NCBI GenBank assembly: GCA_016882165.1
Contig: VHBV01000055.1
Location: forward strand, 1 to 8,499
Direction: 5' to 3'
Length of the DNA stretch: 8,499 nt
DNA from: Candidatus Pelagibacterales bacterium
Lineage (GTDB): Bacteria; Pseudomonadota; Alphaproteobacteria; Rickettsiales; UBA1997
The notes under the pieces: generated by a model
What the model was told of the DNA's origin: nothing
Database searches by the model: none
Seen by the model: the letters and a program-made list of their open reading frames with translations, nothing else
In this document: positions 1 through 6,734 of the stretch, in pieces
Layout: every line of letters begins with the position of its first letter
Numbering within the stretch: the stretch's first letter is position 1
Made by a program: the position numbers and the translations under genes

Positions 1-162
1 TTATTTGTTAAAAAATTTAAATTCTTGATTCAGATAATATTGATTATAGTAATTTCAAGTACATCAACTAAAAACTCATCTTATAACAATTTGCAGCTTT
101 AGATAGCTAAAAATTAGTATTATATAGAAATTAAAATTACTTCTTACAGCATATCAAAAATC
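1..162. other. AT-rich region without a recognisable gene
   Basis: No reading frame, tRNA or strong hairpin is visible. The stretch is very AT-rich and lies upstream of the substrate-binding-protein gene, so it probably holds that gene's promoter. A weak candidate is TTTAGA (98-103) and TATATA (121-126), 17 bp apart. There is no Shine-Dalgarno sequence just before the ATG at 163. Confidence 0.4.
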
Positions 163-1043
163 ATGAGAAATTTTGTAGTCATTCTTTTTAGTATTTTTTT
201 CTACCACACAGCACTAGCAGAAACTGACACCAGAAACATAAGCACAGAACCCAAAGAAATTTACGGTACTAACAAAAATGATATCAGAATTAAAATTGGA
301 AATGGTGGAGCTGGTACAACCGGACTTTTAGCAGAGCTATCAGAAGACTATCTGACACAAAAACAAGCAGATTACTCAATTGCTTGGTATCAAGACATAA
401 GCCCTAACACTTTGCTACAACTGAAAAATAATACCATTGATGTTGCTTTAGTATATGATAAAGATTCCGGAAATAAAGCAATAAAAGAGGGTTGGGCAGG
501 ATATTACACTGTGATTTTTACGATCATTTTATCATTACTGGACCAAGAAATAACAAAGCAAAGATTGAAACTGAAAACTCACCAGAAACCGCTTTTTTTA
601 AAATTGCCAAATTAGGAAAAAGAATAAAAACTCCCATTTTCTTATCTCGTGATGATAATTCTGGCACCAACGCAAAAGAAACTTCTATCTGGAAGTCACT
701 GAAAATGACGCCATGGGAAAAAGATGATAACTGGTATTTTAAATATCATACTTTTCCAAAAGAAGCTTTGCTTTACGCAGATCAAAATGCTCTTTACACA
801 ATAACTGATTGGGCAACTTTTATGAACAATGCCGACCAATTAAATAATAGCACAATATATGTTAGAGGTGGTTTTTCTTTGCTTAACCAATGCTTTGCCT
901 TATTGCAAAAAAATCCTAGTGAAGAGGCGCTGTCTTTCCTACATTATTTAAAAAGTCCAAGAGCACAAAAAATAATAGAGAATTTTGGCAAAGATAAATA
1001 TGGCAGCCCTTTGTTTACAAAAGCTACTCAAATAGATTTTTAA
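163..1043 (+). pseudogene. TupA-like (tungstate/molybdate-type) ABC transporter substrate-binding protein, frameshifted
   Basis: This is a periplasmic binding protein of the PBP_like_2/TupA type, which normally captures an oxyanion for an ABC importer. The first frame (163-615) has a signal peptide of about 19 residues ending in Ala-Leu-Ala. The second frame, used from about 520 to 1043, carries the family landmarks FYDHFIITGP, SRDDNSGT, YTITD and a C-terminal SPRAQKIIENFG segment. Adding one T to the T5 run at 515-519 joins the frames as ...TVIF-YDHF..., giving 293 residues, close to the usual family length. In that restored protein SRDDNSGT is at about 162-169 and YTITD at 212-216. The N-terminal anion loop reads GNGGAGTTGLL rather than the usual TTT/S pattern, so the ligand is uncertain. 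No permease or ATPase gene is in the window. The break is either genuine decay or a homopolymer sequencing error; both halves are otherwise well conserved, so the damage is recent or artefactual. Confidence 0.8.
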
Positions 1044-1055
1044 CTTTAATTAAGT

Positions 1056-1080
1056 AAAAGGATGATGCTTTTTGTTATTT
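1056..1080. terminator. Weak bidirectional hairpin between convergent genes
   Basis: AAAAG (1056-1060) and CTTTT (1068-1072) can form a 5-bp stem with a 7-base loop. It is followed by a T-rich stretch on the plus strand and an A/T-rich stretch on the other. It lies between the 3' ends of the substrate-binding-protein gene and lipB and could end transcription from both sides. The stem is short and AT-rich, so support is weak. Confidence 0.3.
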
Positions 1081-1100
1081 TATAACTGCAATAATTAATT

Positions 1101-1760
1101 CTAAATCTTACATTCAGAAAACTTTCTTGTAAGTAATAATATAAACTCTTCGTCGTCAACTTTACGTTTCAAAATCTCTTCAATTGAAGTAACTCCAAAT
1201 TCCTTAATTCCACAAGGCACAATATTTTGGAAACCTGATAGATCAGGACTTAAGTTTATTGCAATTCCATGATAAGAAACCCATTTTTTTAATTTGATTC
1301 CAATTGCAGCAATCTTTTTTTCAACTCCGTTTTTATCTGTAACCCAAATTCCAACACGTCCTTTTCTTATTTCTCCTTTAATTCCAAATTCTTCTAAAAC
1401 ATCAATTACCCAATTTTCCATAAACTCTACAAATTCAGCAACATCTGGTGCTTTTGGTGCAAAAAATCTTTTTAAATCAAGCATAACATAAACAATTTTC
1501 ATGCCCGGACAGTGATATGTATATTTGCCACCACGATTAGTTTTAAAAATTGGAATATCGGTTTTATTTAACAAATCTGAATCTTGAGCACTTATTCCAG
1601 CAGTATATACCGGATAATGCTCTAATATCCAAATTAAAGATTTCGCTTCGTTTTTAATAATTTTCTCAACACGCTCTTGCATAAAAATCAATGCATCTTC
1701 AAAATGCACCAAATCTTTACTTATTAACCATTCAACGTTATGATTGCTCTTCTGTAACAT
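1101..1760 (-). CDS. lipB: Octanoyl-[acyl-carrier-protein]:protein N-octanoyltransferase LipB
   Basis: LipB moves the octanoyl group from acyl carrier protein onto a lysine of lipoyl-domain proteins, the first step of lipoate synthesis before LipA adds sulfur. It acts in the cytoplasm. The 219 residues match the family's length. The signature RGGKYTYHCPG is at residues 76-86, with the active-site region His83. The catalytic pair is visible as Lys156 in AAIGIK and Cys183 in VPCGI; GRVGIWV is at 134-140. The chosen ATG at 1758-1760 is preceded by no good Shine-Dalgarno site, in keeping with most genes here. It is transcribed away from ruvA, separated by 61 bp. lipA is not in the window. The gene looks intact and functional. 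Confidence 0.95.
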   Translation of the reverse strand: MLQKSNHNVEWLISKDLVHFEDALIFMQERVEKIIKNEAKSLIWILEHYPVYTAGISAQDSDLLNKTDIPIFKTNRGGKYTYHCPGMKIVYVMLDLKRFFAPKAPDVAEFVEFMENWVIDVLEEFGIKGEIRKGRVGIWVTDKNGVEKKIAAIGIKLKKWVSYHGIAINLSPDLSGFQNIVPCGIKEFGVTSIEEILKRKVDDEEFILLLTRKFSECKI

Positions 1761-1779
1761 TACTTTTAAATTGAAATTC

Positions 1780-1806
1780 TTGAAAAAGACTAATTTGCGC
1801 TATAAA
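1780..1806 (+). promoter_or_regulatory. Candidate promoter for ruvA-ruvB-coaBC
   Basis: The 61-bp gap between lipB and ruvA must hold divergent promoters. On the plus strand TTGAAA (1780-1785) and TATAAA (1801-1806) resemble -35 and -10 boxes, but the 15-bp spacing is short. A second TTGAAA lies at 1771-1776. The ruvA ATG at 1822 has no clear Shine-Dalgarno sequence. This is inferred from position and consensus only. Confidence 0.35.
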
Positions 1807-1821
1807 ACAAACTAAAAATTT

Positions 1822-2451
1822 ATGATTGGAAAGCTTAGAGGTTTAATTGATTTAATCAATGAAGACAAGTGTATAATTGATGTTAATGGAGTTGGTTATG
1901 TTGTTTTCTTATCTTCCAAGACCACTGAATTTTTAAAAAATTTTCCAAAAGACAAAGAAGCCTCTCTAATTATTGAAACAGTTGTTAAAGAAGATGCTAT
2001 AGAACTTTACGGTTTTGCAAGAGAGATTGAGAAAATTTGGTTTAGTGAGCTTACAAAAGTTCAAGGAGTTGGTAATAAAGTTGCCTTAAAAATTTTGGGA
2101 TTTTTTACAATTGAAGAACTAGCAAAAGCTTTAATACAAAGCGATGAAAAATCATTTTCTAAAATTTCAGGAATTGGGCCTAAATTGGCAAGTCGTATTG
2201 TAACAGAATTAAAAGAAAGTCCTAAGAAACTTGGCGTTGATATTAATTTTGAAGCAATTGAACATAATAAATTGCCAGATTTATCTAATAATGCTTTAGT
2301 ATCAGATGCGCTTTCTGCTCTTGAAAATTTGGGTTATAAAAAGTCAGATTCACTAAAAATGATAACTCATTTTATTGAAAGAAACTCACAAATTACACTA
2401 GAAAATTTAATTACTTCTTCTTTAAGAGAATTAAGCAAAAATAAATTTTAA
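1822..2451 (+). CDS. ruvA: Holliday junction branch migration complex subunit RuvA
   Basis: RuvA binds the four-way DNA junction as a tetramer and loads the RuvB motor during recombinational repair. The protein has 209 residues, as usual. The N-terminal OB-fold domain begins MIGKLRG. The acidic pin that separates strands is present as Glu57-Asp58 in VKEDAIELYGF. Two helix-hairpin-helix motifs follow: VQGVGNKVALKIL at 80-92 and SGIGPKLASRIV at 116-127. The C-terminal domain III, which contacts RuvB, spans about 155-209 after a flexible linker. ruvB starts 2 bp after the stop codon, so the two are co-transcribed and probably translationally coupled. In many proteobacteria ruvC lies just upstream; here that place is taken by divergent lipB. 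Confidence 0.96.
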   Translation: MIGKLRGLIDLINEDKCIIDVNGVGYVVFLSSKTTEFLKNFPKDKEASLIIETVVKEDAIELYGFAREIEKIWFSELTKVQGVGNKVALKILGFFTIEELAKALIQSDEKSFSKISGIGPKLASRIVTELKESPKKLGVDINFEAIEHNKLPDLSNNALVSDALSALENLGYKKSDSLKMITHFIERNSQITLENLITSSLRELSKNKF

Positions 2452-2453
2452 GA

Positions 2454-3440
2454 ATGACCAAAAACGAAGAATTAAGTGCCGAGAAACTAGAACAAGACAG
2501 TGGAGAGAATATTCTGCGACCTCTTTATTTAAAAGAGTTTCTGGGACAGAAAAAATTAAAAGAAAACTTAGAAATTTTTATTGGTGCTGCCAAAAATCGA
2601 GGCGATGTTTTGGACCATGCTTTATTCTACGGACCTCCAGGACTTGGAAAAACCACTTTAGCACAGATTATTTCCCACGAAATGGGAGTTGGATTTAAAG
2701 GAACAGCGGGACCTGTCATTACAAAATCTGGAGATTTAGCAGCAATTCTGACTAATTTACAACAAGGTGATGTTTTGTTTATTGATGAAATTCATCGTCT
2801 TAATAAAAATGTGGAAGAAGTTTTATATGCTGCGATGGAAGATTTTAAGCTAGATATAATAATTGGAGAAGGACCAGCCGCAAGAGCTATCAAGATCGAT
2901 TTGCCCAAATTCACTTTGGTTGGTGCCACAACCAGAATTGGTTTAATTGCCAATCCACTAAAAGATCGTTTTGGAATTCCACTTAGAATCAGCTTTTATT
3001 CAGAAAGTGAATTAGAACAAATTATAATTCGTGATGCTAAAATTCTAAAAATAAAAATTTCACCACAAGCAGCACAAGAAATTGCAAAAAGATCTCGTGG
3101 CACCCCAAGAATTGCAATTCGTTTGCTAAAAAGAGTTCGCGATTTTGCATCTCATGCCAATGAAGATATTATAAGCATTGAAACTGCTGACTATGCTCTA
3201 AAATGTTTAGAAATTGATGCTTTGGGTCTTGATTCTCTTGACTACCGCTACTTACAATTCATTGCCAAGAACTATCGTGGTGGACCTGTCGGAATTGAAA
3301 CTATTGCAGCGGCAATTGGAGAAGAAAAAGACACTATTGAAGACACCGTAGAACCTTATTTAATTCAACAAGGGTTTGTAGAAAAAACTCCACGCGGCAG
3401 AATTTTAACAGCTGAAATTATTAAACATTTAAAGTTCTAA
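2454..3440 (+). CDS. ruvB: Holliday junction branch migration ATPase RuvB
   Basis: RuvB is the AAA+ hexameric motor that pumps DNA through the RuvA-bound junction using ATP. The 328 residues are typical. Visible motifs, in order: Walker A GPPGLGKTT at 60-68 (Lys66), Walker B VLFIDE at 107-112 with DEIH at 111-114, sensor 1 GATTR at 157-161, the likely arginine finger Arg172 in DRFG, and the sensor 2 motif RGTPR at 215-219. The C-terminal winged helix (about 276-319), which binds DNA, contains GGPVGIETIAAAIGEE and RTPRGR-like KTPRGR. The ATG lies 2 bp after the ruvA stop and coaBC begins 2 bp after this gene, so all three form one operon. No truncation or odd residue is seen. Confidence 0.97.
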   Translation: MTKNEELSAEKLEQDSGENILRPLYLKEFLGQKKLKENLEIFIGAAKNRGDVLDHALFYGPPGLGKTTLAQIISHEMGVGFKGTAGPVITKSGDLAAILTNLQQGDVLFIDEIHRLNKNVEEVLYAAMEDFKLDIIIGEGPAARAIKIDLPKFTLVGATTRIGLIANPLKDRFGIPLRISFYSESELEQIIIRDAKILKIKISPQAAQEIAKRSRGTPRIAIRLLKRVRDFASHANEDIISIETADYALKCLEIDALGLDSLDYRYLQFIAKNYRGGPVGIETIAAAIGEEKDTIEDTVEPYLIQQGFVEKTPRGRILTAEIIKHLKF

Positions 3441-3442
3441 TA

Positions 3443-4633
3443 ATGAAAAACAAAAAAATTTTACTAATTATTACTGGTTCAATTGCAGCCTACAAATCAA
3501 TGGATTTAGTTCGTTTACTAAAGAAAAATTCCTTTGATGTTACTTGCGTTTTAACAAAAGCAGCCTGTGAGTTTATAACTCCTCTTCTGGCATCAAGTAT
3601 TTCTGGCAACAAAACTTATAACGAACTTTTTTCAATTGAAGACGAATTGGAAATGGGTCATATAAATCTTTCTCGTCAAAGTGACTTAATTGTTGTAGCG
3701 CCTGCAAGTGCTGATTTTATAGCAAAAATTGCGAATGGAATGGCTGATGATTTAGCTTCGAATGTTGTTTTAGCTTCAAATAAAAAAATTATCATTGCTC
3801 CTGCAATGAATGAAAAAATGTGGGAAAAAAAATCAACTCAAGATAATTTAAAAGAATTGCTACAATCAAATATCACAATTGTTGATCCCCAAAAAGACGT
3901 TTTAGCTTGCGGCGAATTTGGCATCGGAAAAATGGCTAATCCAGAAGAAATTTACGCTCAAATTGAACAATTTTTCTTAAATCAAAACCTACTTAAAGGA
4001 AAAAAAATATTAATTACCGGTGGCTCAACTTATGAACCAATAGACCCTGTCAGATTCATTGGCAATCATTCTTCTGGAAAACAAGCAATTGCAATTGCTG
4101 AAGTTCTAAATGAAATGAATGCTGACGTTACTTTAGTTGCAGGAAATATTCATGAAACAATTGCTCTACCTAAAGAAAAAATAATTACCGTTAAAACAGC
4201 TGAAGAAATGTTTGAGGCTGTAAAAAATAATATGGCAAAACTTGAAGTTTTTATTGGATGTGCAGCAGTTTCTGACTTCAAAGTCAAAAATTTTTCAAAA
4301 GAAAAAATTAAAAAAACTGCTACAAAAAATCCAGTGTTAGAATTAGAAAAGAACCCAGATATTCTAGAATTTGTAGGAAACAATAAGAAGCGCCCTAAAC
4401 TTGTAATTGGATTTGCCGCTGAAAGCAATAATTTGGAAAGATTTGCTAAAGAAAAATTAGTAAATAAAAATTGTGATTTAATTGTGGCAAATAATGTAGC
4501 AGAAGGCAAAATTTTTGGGTCAAATATGACTAATGCGATCTTTGTTAAGAAAAACAAAGTTGAAAAACTAGGAGAATGTTCTAAAAGCGAACTGGCTTTG
4601 GCTTTATCACATTTTATTTGTGAAAAATTTTAA
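3443..4633 (+). CDS. coaBC: Bifunctional phosphopantothenoylcysteine decarboxylase / phosphopantothenate-cysteine ligase
   Basis: CoaBC carries out two successive steps of coenzyme A synthesis: joining cysteine to 4'-phosphopantothenate (CoaB), then FMN-dependent decarboxylation to 4'-phosphopantetheine (CoaC). The 396 residues are a normal length. The N-terminal CoaC half shows ITGSIAAYKS at 10-19, the catalytic His73 in MGHINLSR, the PAMNEKMW substrate motif at 120-127, and the active-site Cys156 in LACGEFGIGKM. The CoaB half starts at about 187 (KKILITGGSTYEPIDPVRF), with AAVSDFK at 274-280, KIKK at 288-291 carrying the conserved lysine, NPDIL at 304-308 and FAAE at 324-327. It is the last gene of the ruvA-ruvB-coaBC cluster. 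Its stop codon overlaps by two bases the stop of the convergent ankyrin gene, with no terminator hairpin between them. Confidence 0.96.
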   Translation: MKNKKILLIITGSIAAYKSMDLVRLLKKNSFDVTCVLTKAACEFITPLLASSISGNKTYNELFSIEDELEMGHINLSRQSDLIVVAPASADFIAKIANGMADDLASNVVLASNKKIIIAPAMNEKMWEKKSTQDNLKELLQSNITIVDPQKDVLACGEFGIGKMANPEEIYAQIEQFFLNQNLLKGKKILITGGSTYEPIDPVRFIGNHSSGKQAIAIAEVLNEMNADVTLVAGNIHETIALPKEKIITVKTAEEMFEAVKNNMAKLEVFIGCAAVSDFKVKNFSKEKIKKTATKNPVLELEKNPDILEFVGNNKKRPKLVIGFAAESNNLERFAKEKLVNKNCDLIVANNVAEGKIFGSNMTNAIFVKKNKVEKLGECSKSELALALSHFICEKF

Positions 4634-5364
4634 CAAATAACACAACCAGATTTATTTTTAGCACTTTCATTTTTTGGATTAATTATCTCCACTATTCTTT
4701 CAATAACGCTTGAGGGTTTTTCAGCAACAGCATTATGATACTTTAAAATATCCATTATTTGTGGATTATTCCTTGCAAAGTAAACTGCTTCTGTAGTTCC
4801 CATATCTAAGTTGGTTAAATCAACCATTGACGGCAAAACAGATGTTAATAAGTTATGTTTATAATATAGAGGACCAGCTGGATTAATTTCAAATTTTTCA
4901 ATCATTTTATCTACCATATCTGGCAAATTTAAAGAACAAGCAATTAAAAAAGCAGTATTTTTTTCTGCAGCCGTGAATTCATCTTTCCTAATTGCAAGGG
5001 CATCTATTAATTTGGGATTATTTTTTTTAATCGCAAGATTTAAAACTTCTGCTTTATCAAATTCTTTGATTGCTTTTAAATCTGTTTTCTGATCTTCAAC
5101 AAGAAGCTCAACTATTTCTGGAAAGTTTTTTTCTATAGCTAAAAAAATCGGTGAAATGCTTGCCTCTGATCTTACTGGCAAAATGCTTTCCCTTGATTTT
5201 ATATAAACAGTTGTTAATGATTCAGTATTTGGATTAGCACCCCTTGCCAATAAAACTCTCACTACTTCCGTACGTCCTTCAGTAATTGCATGAATAAGAG
5301 GTGTGCCATTAGATTTATAATTTACAATATTTTGTTCACTTGGATCACTGCCTAAATTTAATAA
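4630..5364 (-). pseudogene. Ankyrin-repeat protein, 5'-truncated by an insertion sequence; C-terminal CVIC (possible CaaX box)
   Basis: The open frame runs unbroken from the insertion-sequence edge at 5364 to the stop at 4630, about 244 codons. The best ankyrin repeat is NGTPLIHAITEG followed by VVRVLLARGANPN (around 5240-5310), upstream of the first usual start codon (GTG at 5260-5262). At least four weaker repeats follow, recognisable by helices such as SPIFLAIEKN, EVLNLAIKKNN, AFLIACSLN and EAVYFARNN. Ankyrin repeats bind proteins, and in intracellular bacteria such proteins are often secreted into the host. The last residues are NKSGCVIC, a Cys-aliphatic-aliphatic-X end like eukaryotic prenylated proteins. 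The original N-terminus is lost at the element's left end, and no ankyrin sequence is found beyond its right end. The reading frame is the same as that of the upstream transposase and follows its TAG stop. A shortened product from the GTG is possible but has no clear ribosome site. Confidence 0.8.
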
Positions 5365-5381
5365 GGGTCTTGACTAGTTAA
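5365..5381 (+). repeat. IS left terminal inverted repeat
   Basis: GGGTCTTGACTAGTTAA. It is the reverse complement of the right end except at one position. It contains the transposase's TAG stop codon (5374-5376, read on the minus strand). Confidence 0.85.
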
Positions 5382-6057
5382 GCGGATTTTTTCTGATAAT
5401 TTCGAGCAAGATTTTATATAGATCCTGCTTACGATTATTAAACCTAAATTCACTTTCTTTTAAATGCAAAACAAATTTCTCATCAGTTAATCCGTTAAAT
5501 TTTGCTAGTCTTCTTTTGCAATAGCTCCAAAATGATTCAATCCCATTAACATGATTTTTTCCTCTGGCAAATTCATTATGCGAATGAAAAACTCTGTGAT
5601 GAGTGTAACCGTTTAAAATTAAGCCATCGTAAGCTTTCCAACCATCAGTATTTATTGTTGATCCTTCAAGAATTTTACCTTGTATAATTGGCATCAGCTC
5701 TTCTTTACTGCAATTTCTAACTATCTCAACATAAACTTTTCCATTCCTTTTTAAAAGTCCAAAAACAGGAGTCTTTCCCGCTGCTCCTCTACCTCTTTTT
5801 CCTCTTATTCTCTTAGCTCCCAAGTAAGATTCATCAAGCTCAAAATCTCCACCTTCTTTGTCTTGAAGATTTAAATTATTAGCAAAAAGATGTTGGCGTA
5901 TCTCATTGAATATTTTGTTTATTGTGTTTCTGTTAATTGATGTATAAATTGCTGTTTTGCTAGCAGTTTCATCATGACAAAAATACTTTAAAACTTCTCT
6001 AAATTTCTTCTCAGAAATTCGGGAACGATTATAATATTTATTTTTTCTAGTAATCAT
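5374..6057 (-). CDS. IS1595-family (IS1016-like) DDE transposase
   Basis: The 227-residue enzyme would cut and join the element's ends. It starts with a helix-turn-helix region (about 15-58) and lacks the N-terminal zinc ribbon of longer IS1595 transposases, as expected for IS1016-like proteins. The catalytic core is clear: first Asp75 in ELDESYLG, the basic GKRGRGAAGK stretch at 86-95, VFGLLKRNGKVY at 98-109, second Asp138 in NTDGWKAYDG, then HVNGIESFW at 169-177 with Glu174, and Lys181 in CKRRLAKFNG. The C-terminal FRFNNR motif typical of the family is at 204-209. The ATG at 6055-6057 is preceded by AAGG at short spacing. Its stop lies inside the left inverted repeat, and the ankyrin remnant continues in the same frame. 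It appears intact. Confidence 0.93.
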   Translation of the reverse strand: MITRKNKYYNRSRISEKKFREVLKYFCHDETASKTAIYTSINRNTINKIFNEIRQHLFANNLNLQDKEGGDFELDESYLGAKRIRGKRGRGAAGKTPVFGLLKRNGKVYVEIVRNCSKEELMPIIQGKILEGSTINTDGWKAYDGLILNGYTHHRVFHSHNEFARGKNHVNGIESFWSYCKRRLAKFNGLTDEKFVLHLKESEFRFNNRKQDLYKILLEIIRKNPLN

Positions 6058-6066
6058 AAGCCTTGA

Positions 6067-6096
6067 ATGATAGTTAAAATTATTTTAACTAGTCAA
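6067..6096 (-). promoter_or_regulatory. Candidate transposase promoter with its -35 box in the terminal repeat
   Basis: Read on the minus strand, TTGACT (6096-6091, inside the right inverted repeat) and TATCAT (6072-6067) are 18 bp apart and each differs from consensus at one base. Transcription would start around 6060, only a few bases before the transposase ATG at 6057, so the message would be nearly leaderless and the AAGG at 6065-6062 would not be transcribed. Confidence 0.45.
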
Positions 6097-6101
6097 GATC
6101 C
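6085..6101 (-). repeat. IS right terminal inverted repeat
   Basis: TTAACTAGTCAAGATCC on the plus strand. It matches the left end in inverted orientation at 16 of 17 positions. Confidence 0.85.
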
Positions 6102-6160
6102 TAATTTATTATTTTAGATATATTGCAACACACTCTCATAGTGAGAAAAGCGAATAACAT

Positions 6161-6295
6161 TCCCTCAACTGTCATGACTCGGCGTAAGCGAAATATTTTT
6201 CCTCGAACTGTCATGTTGAGCGAAGCGAAACATATCATGCTTTTAAACTCCGAATCCAAACTCCTGAGATCATTCGGCTACGCCTCAGGATGATA
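6161..6295. repeat. Cluster of short palindromic repeats between IS and membrane-protein gene
   Basis: This non-coding stretch holds related repeat copies. Two degenerate direct copies begin AACTGTCATG at 6167 and 6206, 39 bp apart, and continue with (G)CG(A)AGCGAAA-like sequence. A third copy in the other orientation (6261-6295) has CCTGAG (6263-6268) pairing with CTCAGG (6284-6289) around TCGGCTACG. All resemble the TGTCAT-CTGAG-GCGAA pattern found again beyond miaB at 8369-8430. The inverted copy lies just past the 3' end of the small membrane-protein gene and could act as a terminator or RNA-stabilising hairpin there. No gene is seen in 6102-6296. Confidence 0.65.
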
Positions 6296-6296
6296 A

Positions 6297-6721
6297 TTAT
6301 TTTCCATCAAAAAGTTTAAAAACTTCTTCAAACCTAGATTCTTTGTAATGATTTTTTAGATCATCGGTTTTGATTACATCAATCATACTCTTATAAAGCC
6401 CAACATATCCTTCTTTGATTTTTTGATCAAATTTACAATCAGAAATCTTTTTAAAAGATCGAATGGGCCCATCATTGCTGGTGTTGATAAAACCTCTAAA
6501 AAAGTGAAACTTATAAAAATCTCCATTTGCAGCAGAATGAATTGTATCGTGTTCACTTTGATTCTGATAAAGTATCGCTATCAACCTCTCTTCCATCATT
6601 TTGCAATACTGTAAGTCAGCTAACCTGTTGCTTAAAGCCTTCTGATCTCTTAGTTGCATACAGAACAAACCCAGAGTTAAAAACCAACTACCGCCGCAGC
6701 AATATCAAAAGACAAGGTCAT
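6297..6721 (-). pseudogene. Small single-helix membrane protein of unknown function, apparently frameshifted
   Basis: I do not recognise the family. The open frame from about 6704 to 6297 lacks a good start, but an ATG at 6719-6721 in another frame has a strong AAAGGG ribosome site 9 bases upstream and reads MTLSFDIAAAVVGF before a TAA. One extra base in the A5 run at 6679-6683 (T5 on the coding strand) joins the two frames into a 141-residue protein: an N-terminal hydrophobic helix (about residues 8-24, ending GLFCMQL), then a charged, probably cytoplasmic region with CKMMEERLIAILY, a His/Phe-rich middle and a Lys-rich C-terminus (FEEVFKLFDGK). It starts 13 bp after the miaB stop, so the two are likely co-transcribed. 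Without the repair, only a truncated protein from the ATG at 6659 would be made. The break is decay or a sequencing error. Confidence 0.6.
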
Positions 6722-6734
6722 ATAAAAATACCCT

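Larger units (their letters stand above)
5365..6101 (-). mobile_element. Complete IS1595-family (IS1016-like) insertion sequence, 737 bp
   Basis: One transposase gene fills the element between terminal inverted repeats of 17 bp that match at 16 positions (5365-5381 and 6085-6101). The size suits the small IS1016-like group. Flanks are CTAAATTTAATAA on the left and TAATTTATTATTTT on the right. They show no exact 8-bp direct repeat, the usual mark of this family, so the copy has probably undergone a rearrangement or adjacent deletion after insertion. It interrupts an ankyrin-repeat gene whose other half is not adjacent. The transposase is intact, so the element could still be active. Confidence 0.85.

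Noticed and set aside
1294..1491. Plus-strand frame of 65 codons within lipB
   Set aside because: It lies opposite the conserved LipB core and has no recognisable motif or ribosome site.
4150..4557. Minus-strand open frame of 135 codons inside coaBC
   Set aside because: It is opposite to conserved CoaB motifs (AAVSDFK, KIKK, FAAE), and its translation is low-complexity Phe/Leu/Ser-rich, as expected from an antisense shadow.
5356..6110. Target-site duplication of the IS
   Set aside because: Both flanks are AT-rich and look alike, but no exact 8-bp direct repeat borders the inverted repeats.
6102..6160. Missing N-terminal half of the ankyrin gene beyond the IS
   Set aside because: Minus-strand frames here reach stops quickly and show no ankyrin pattern.
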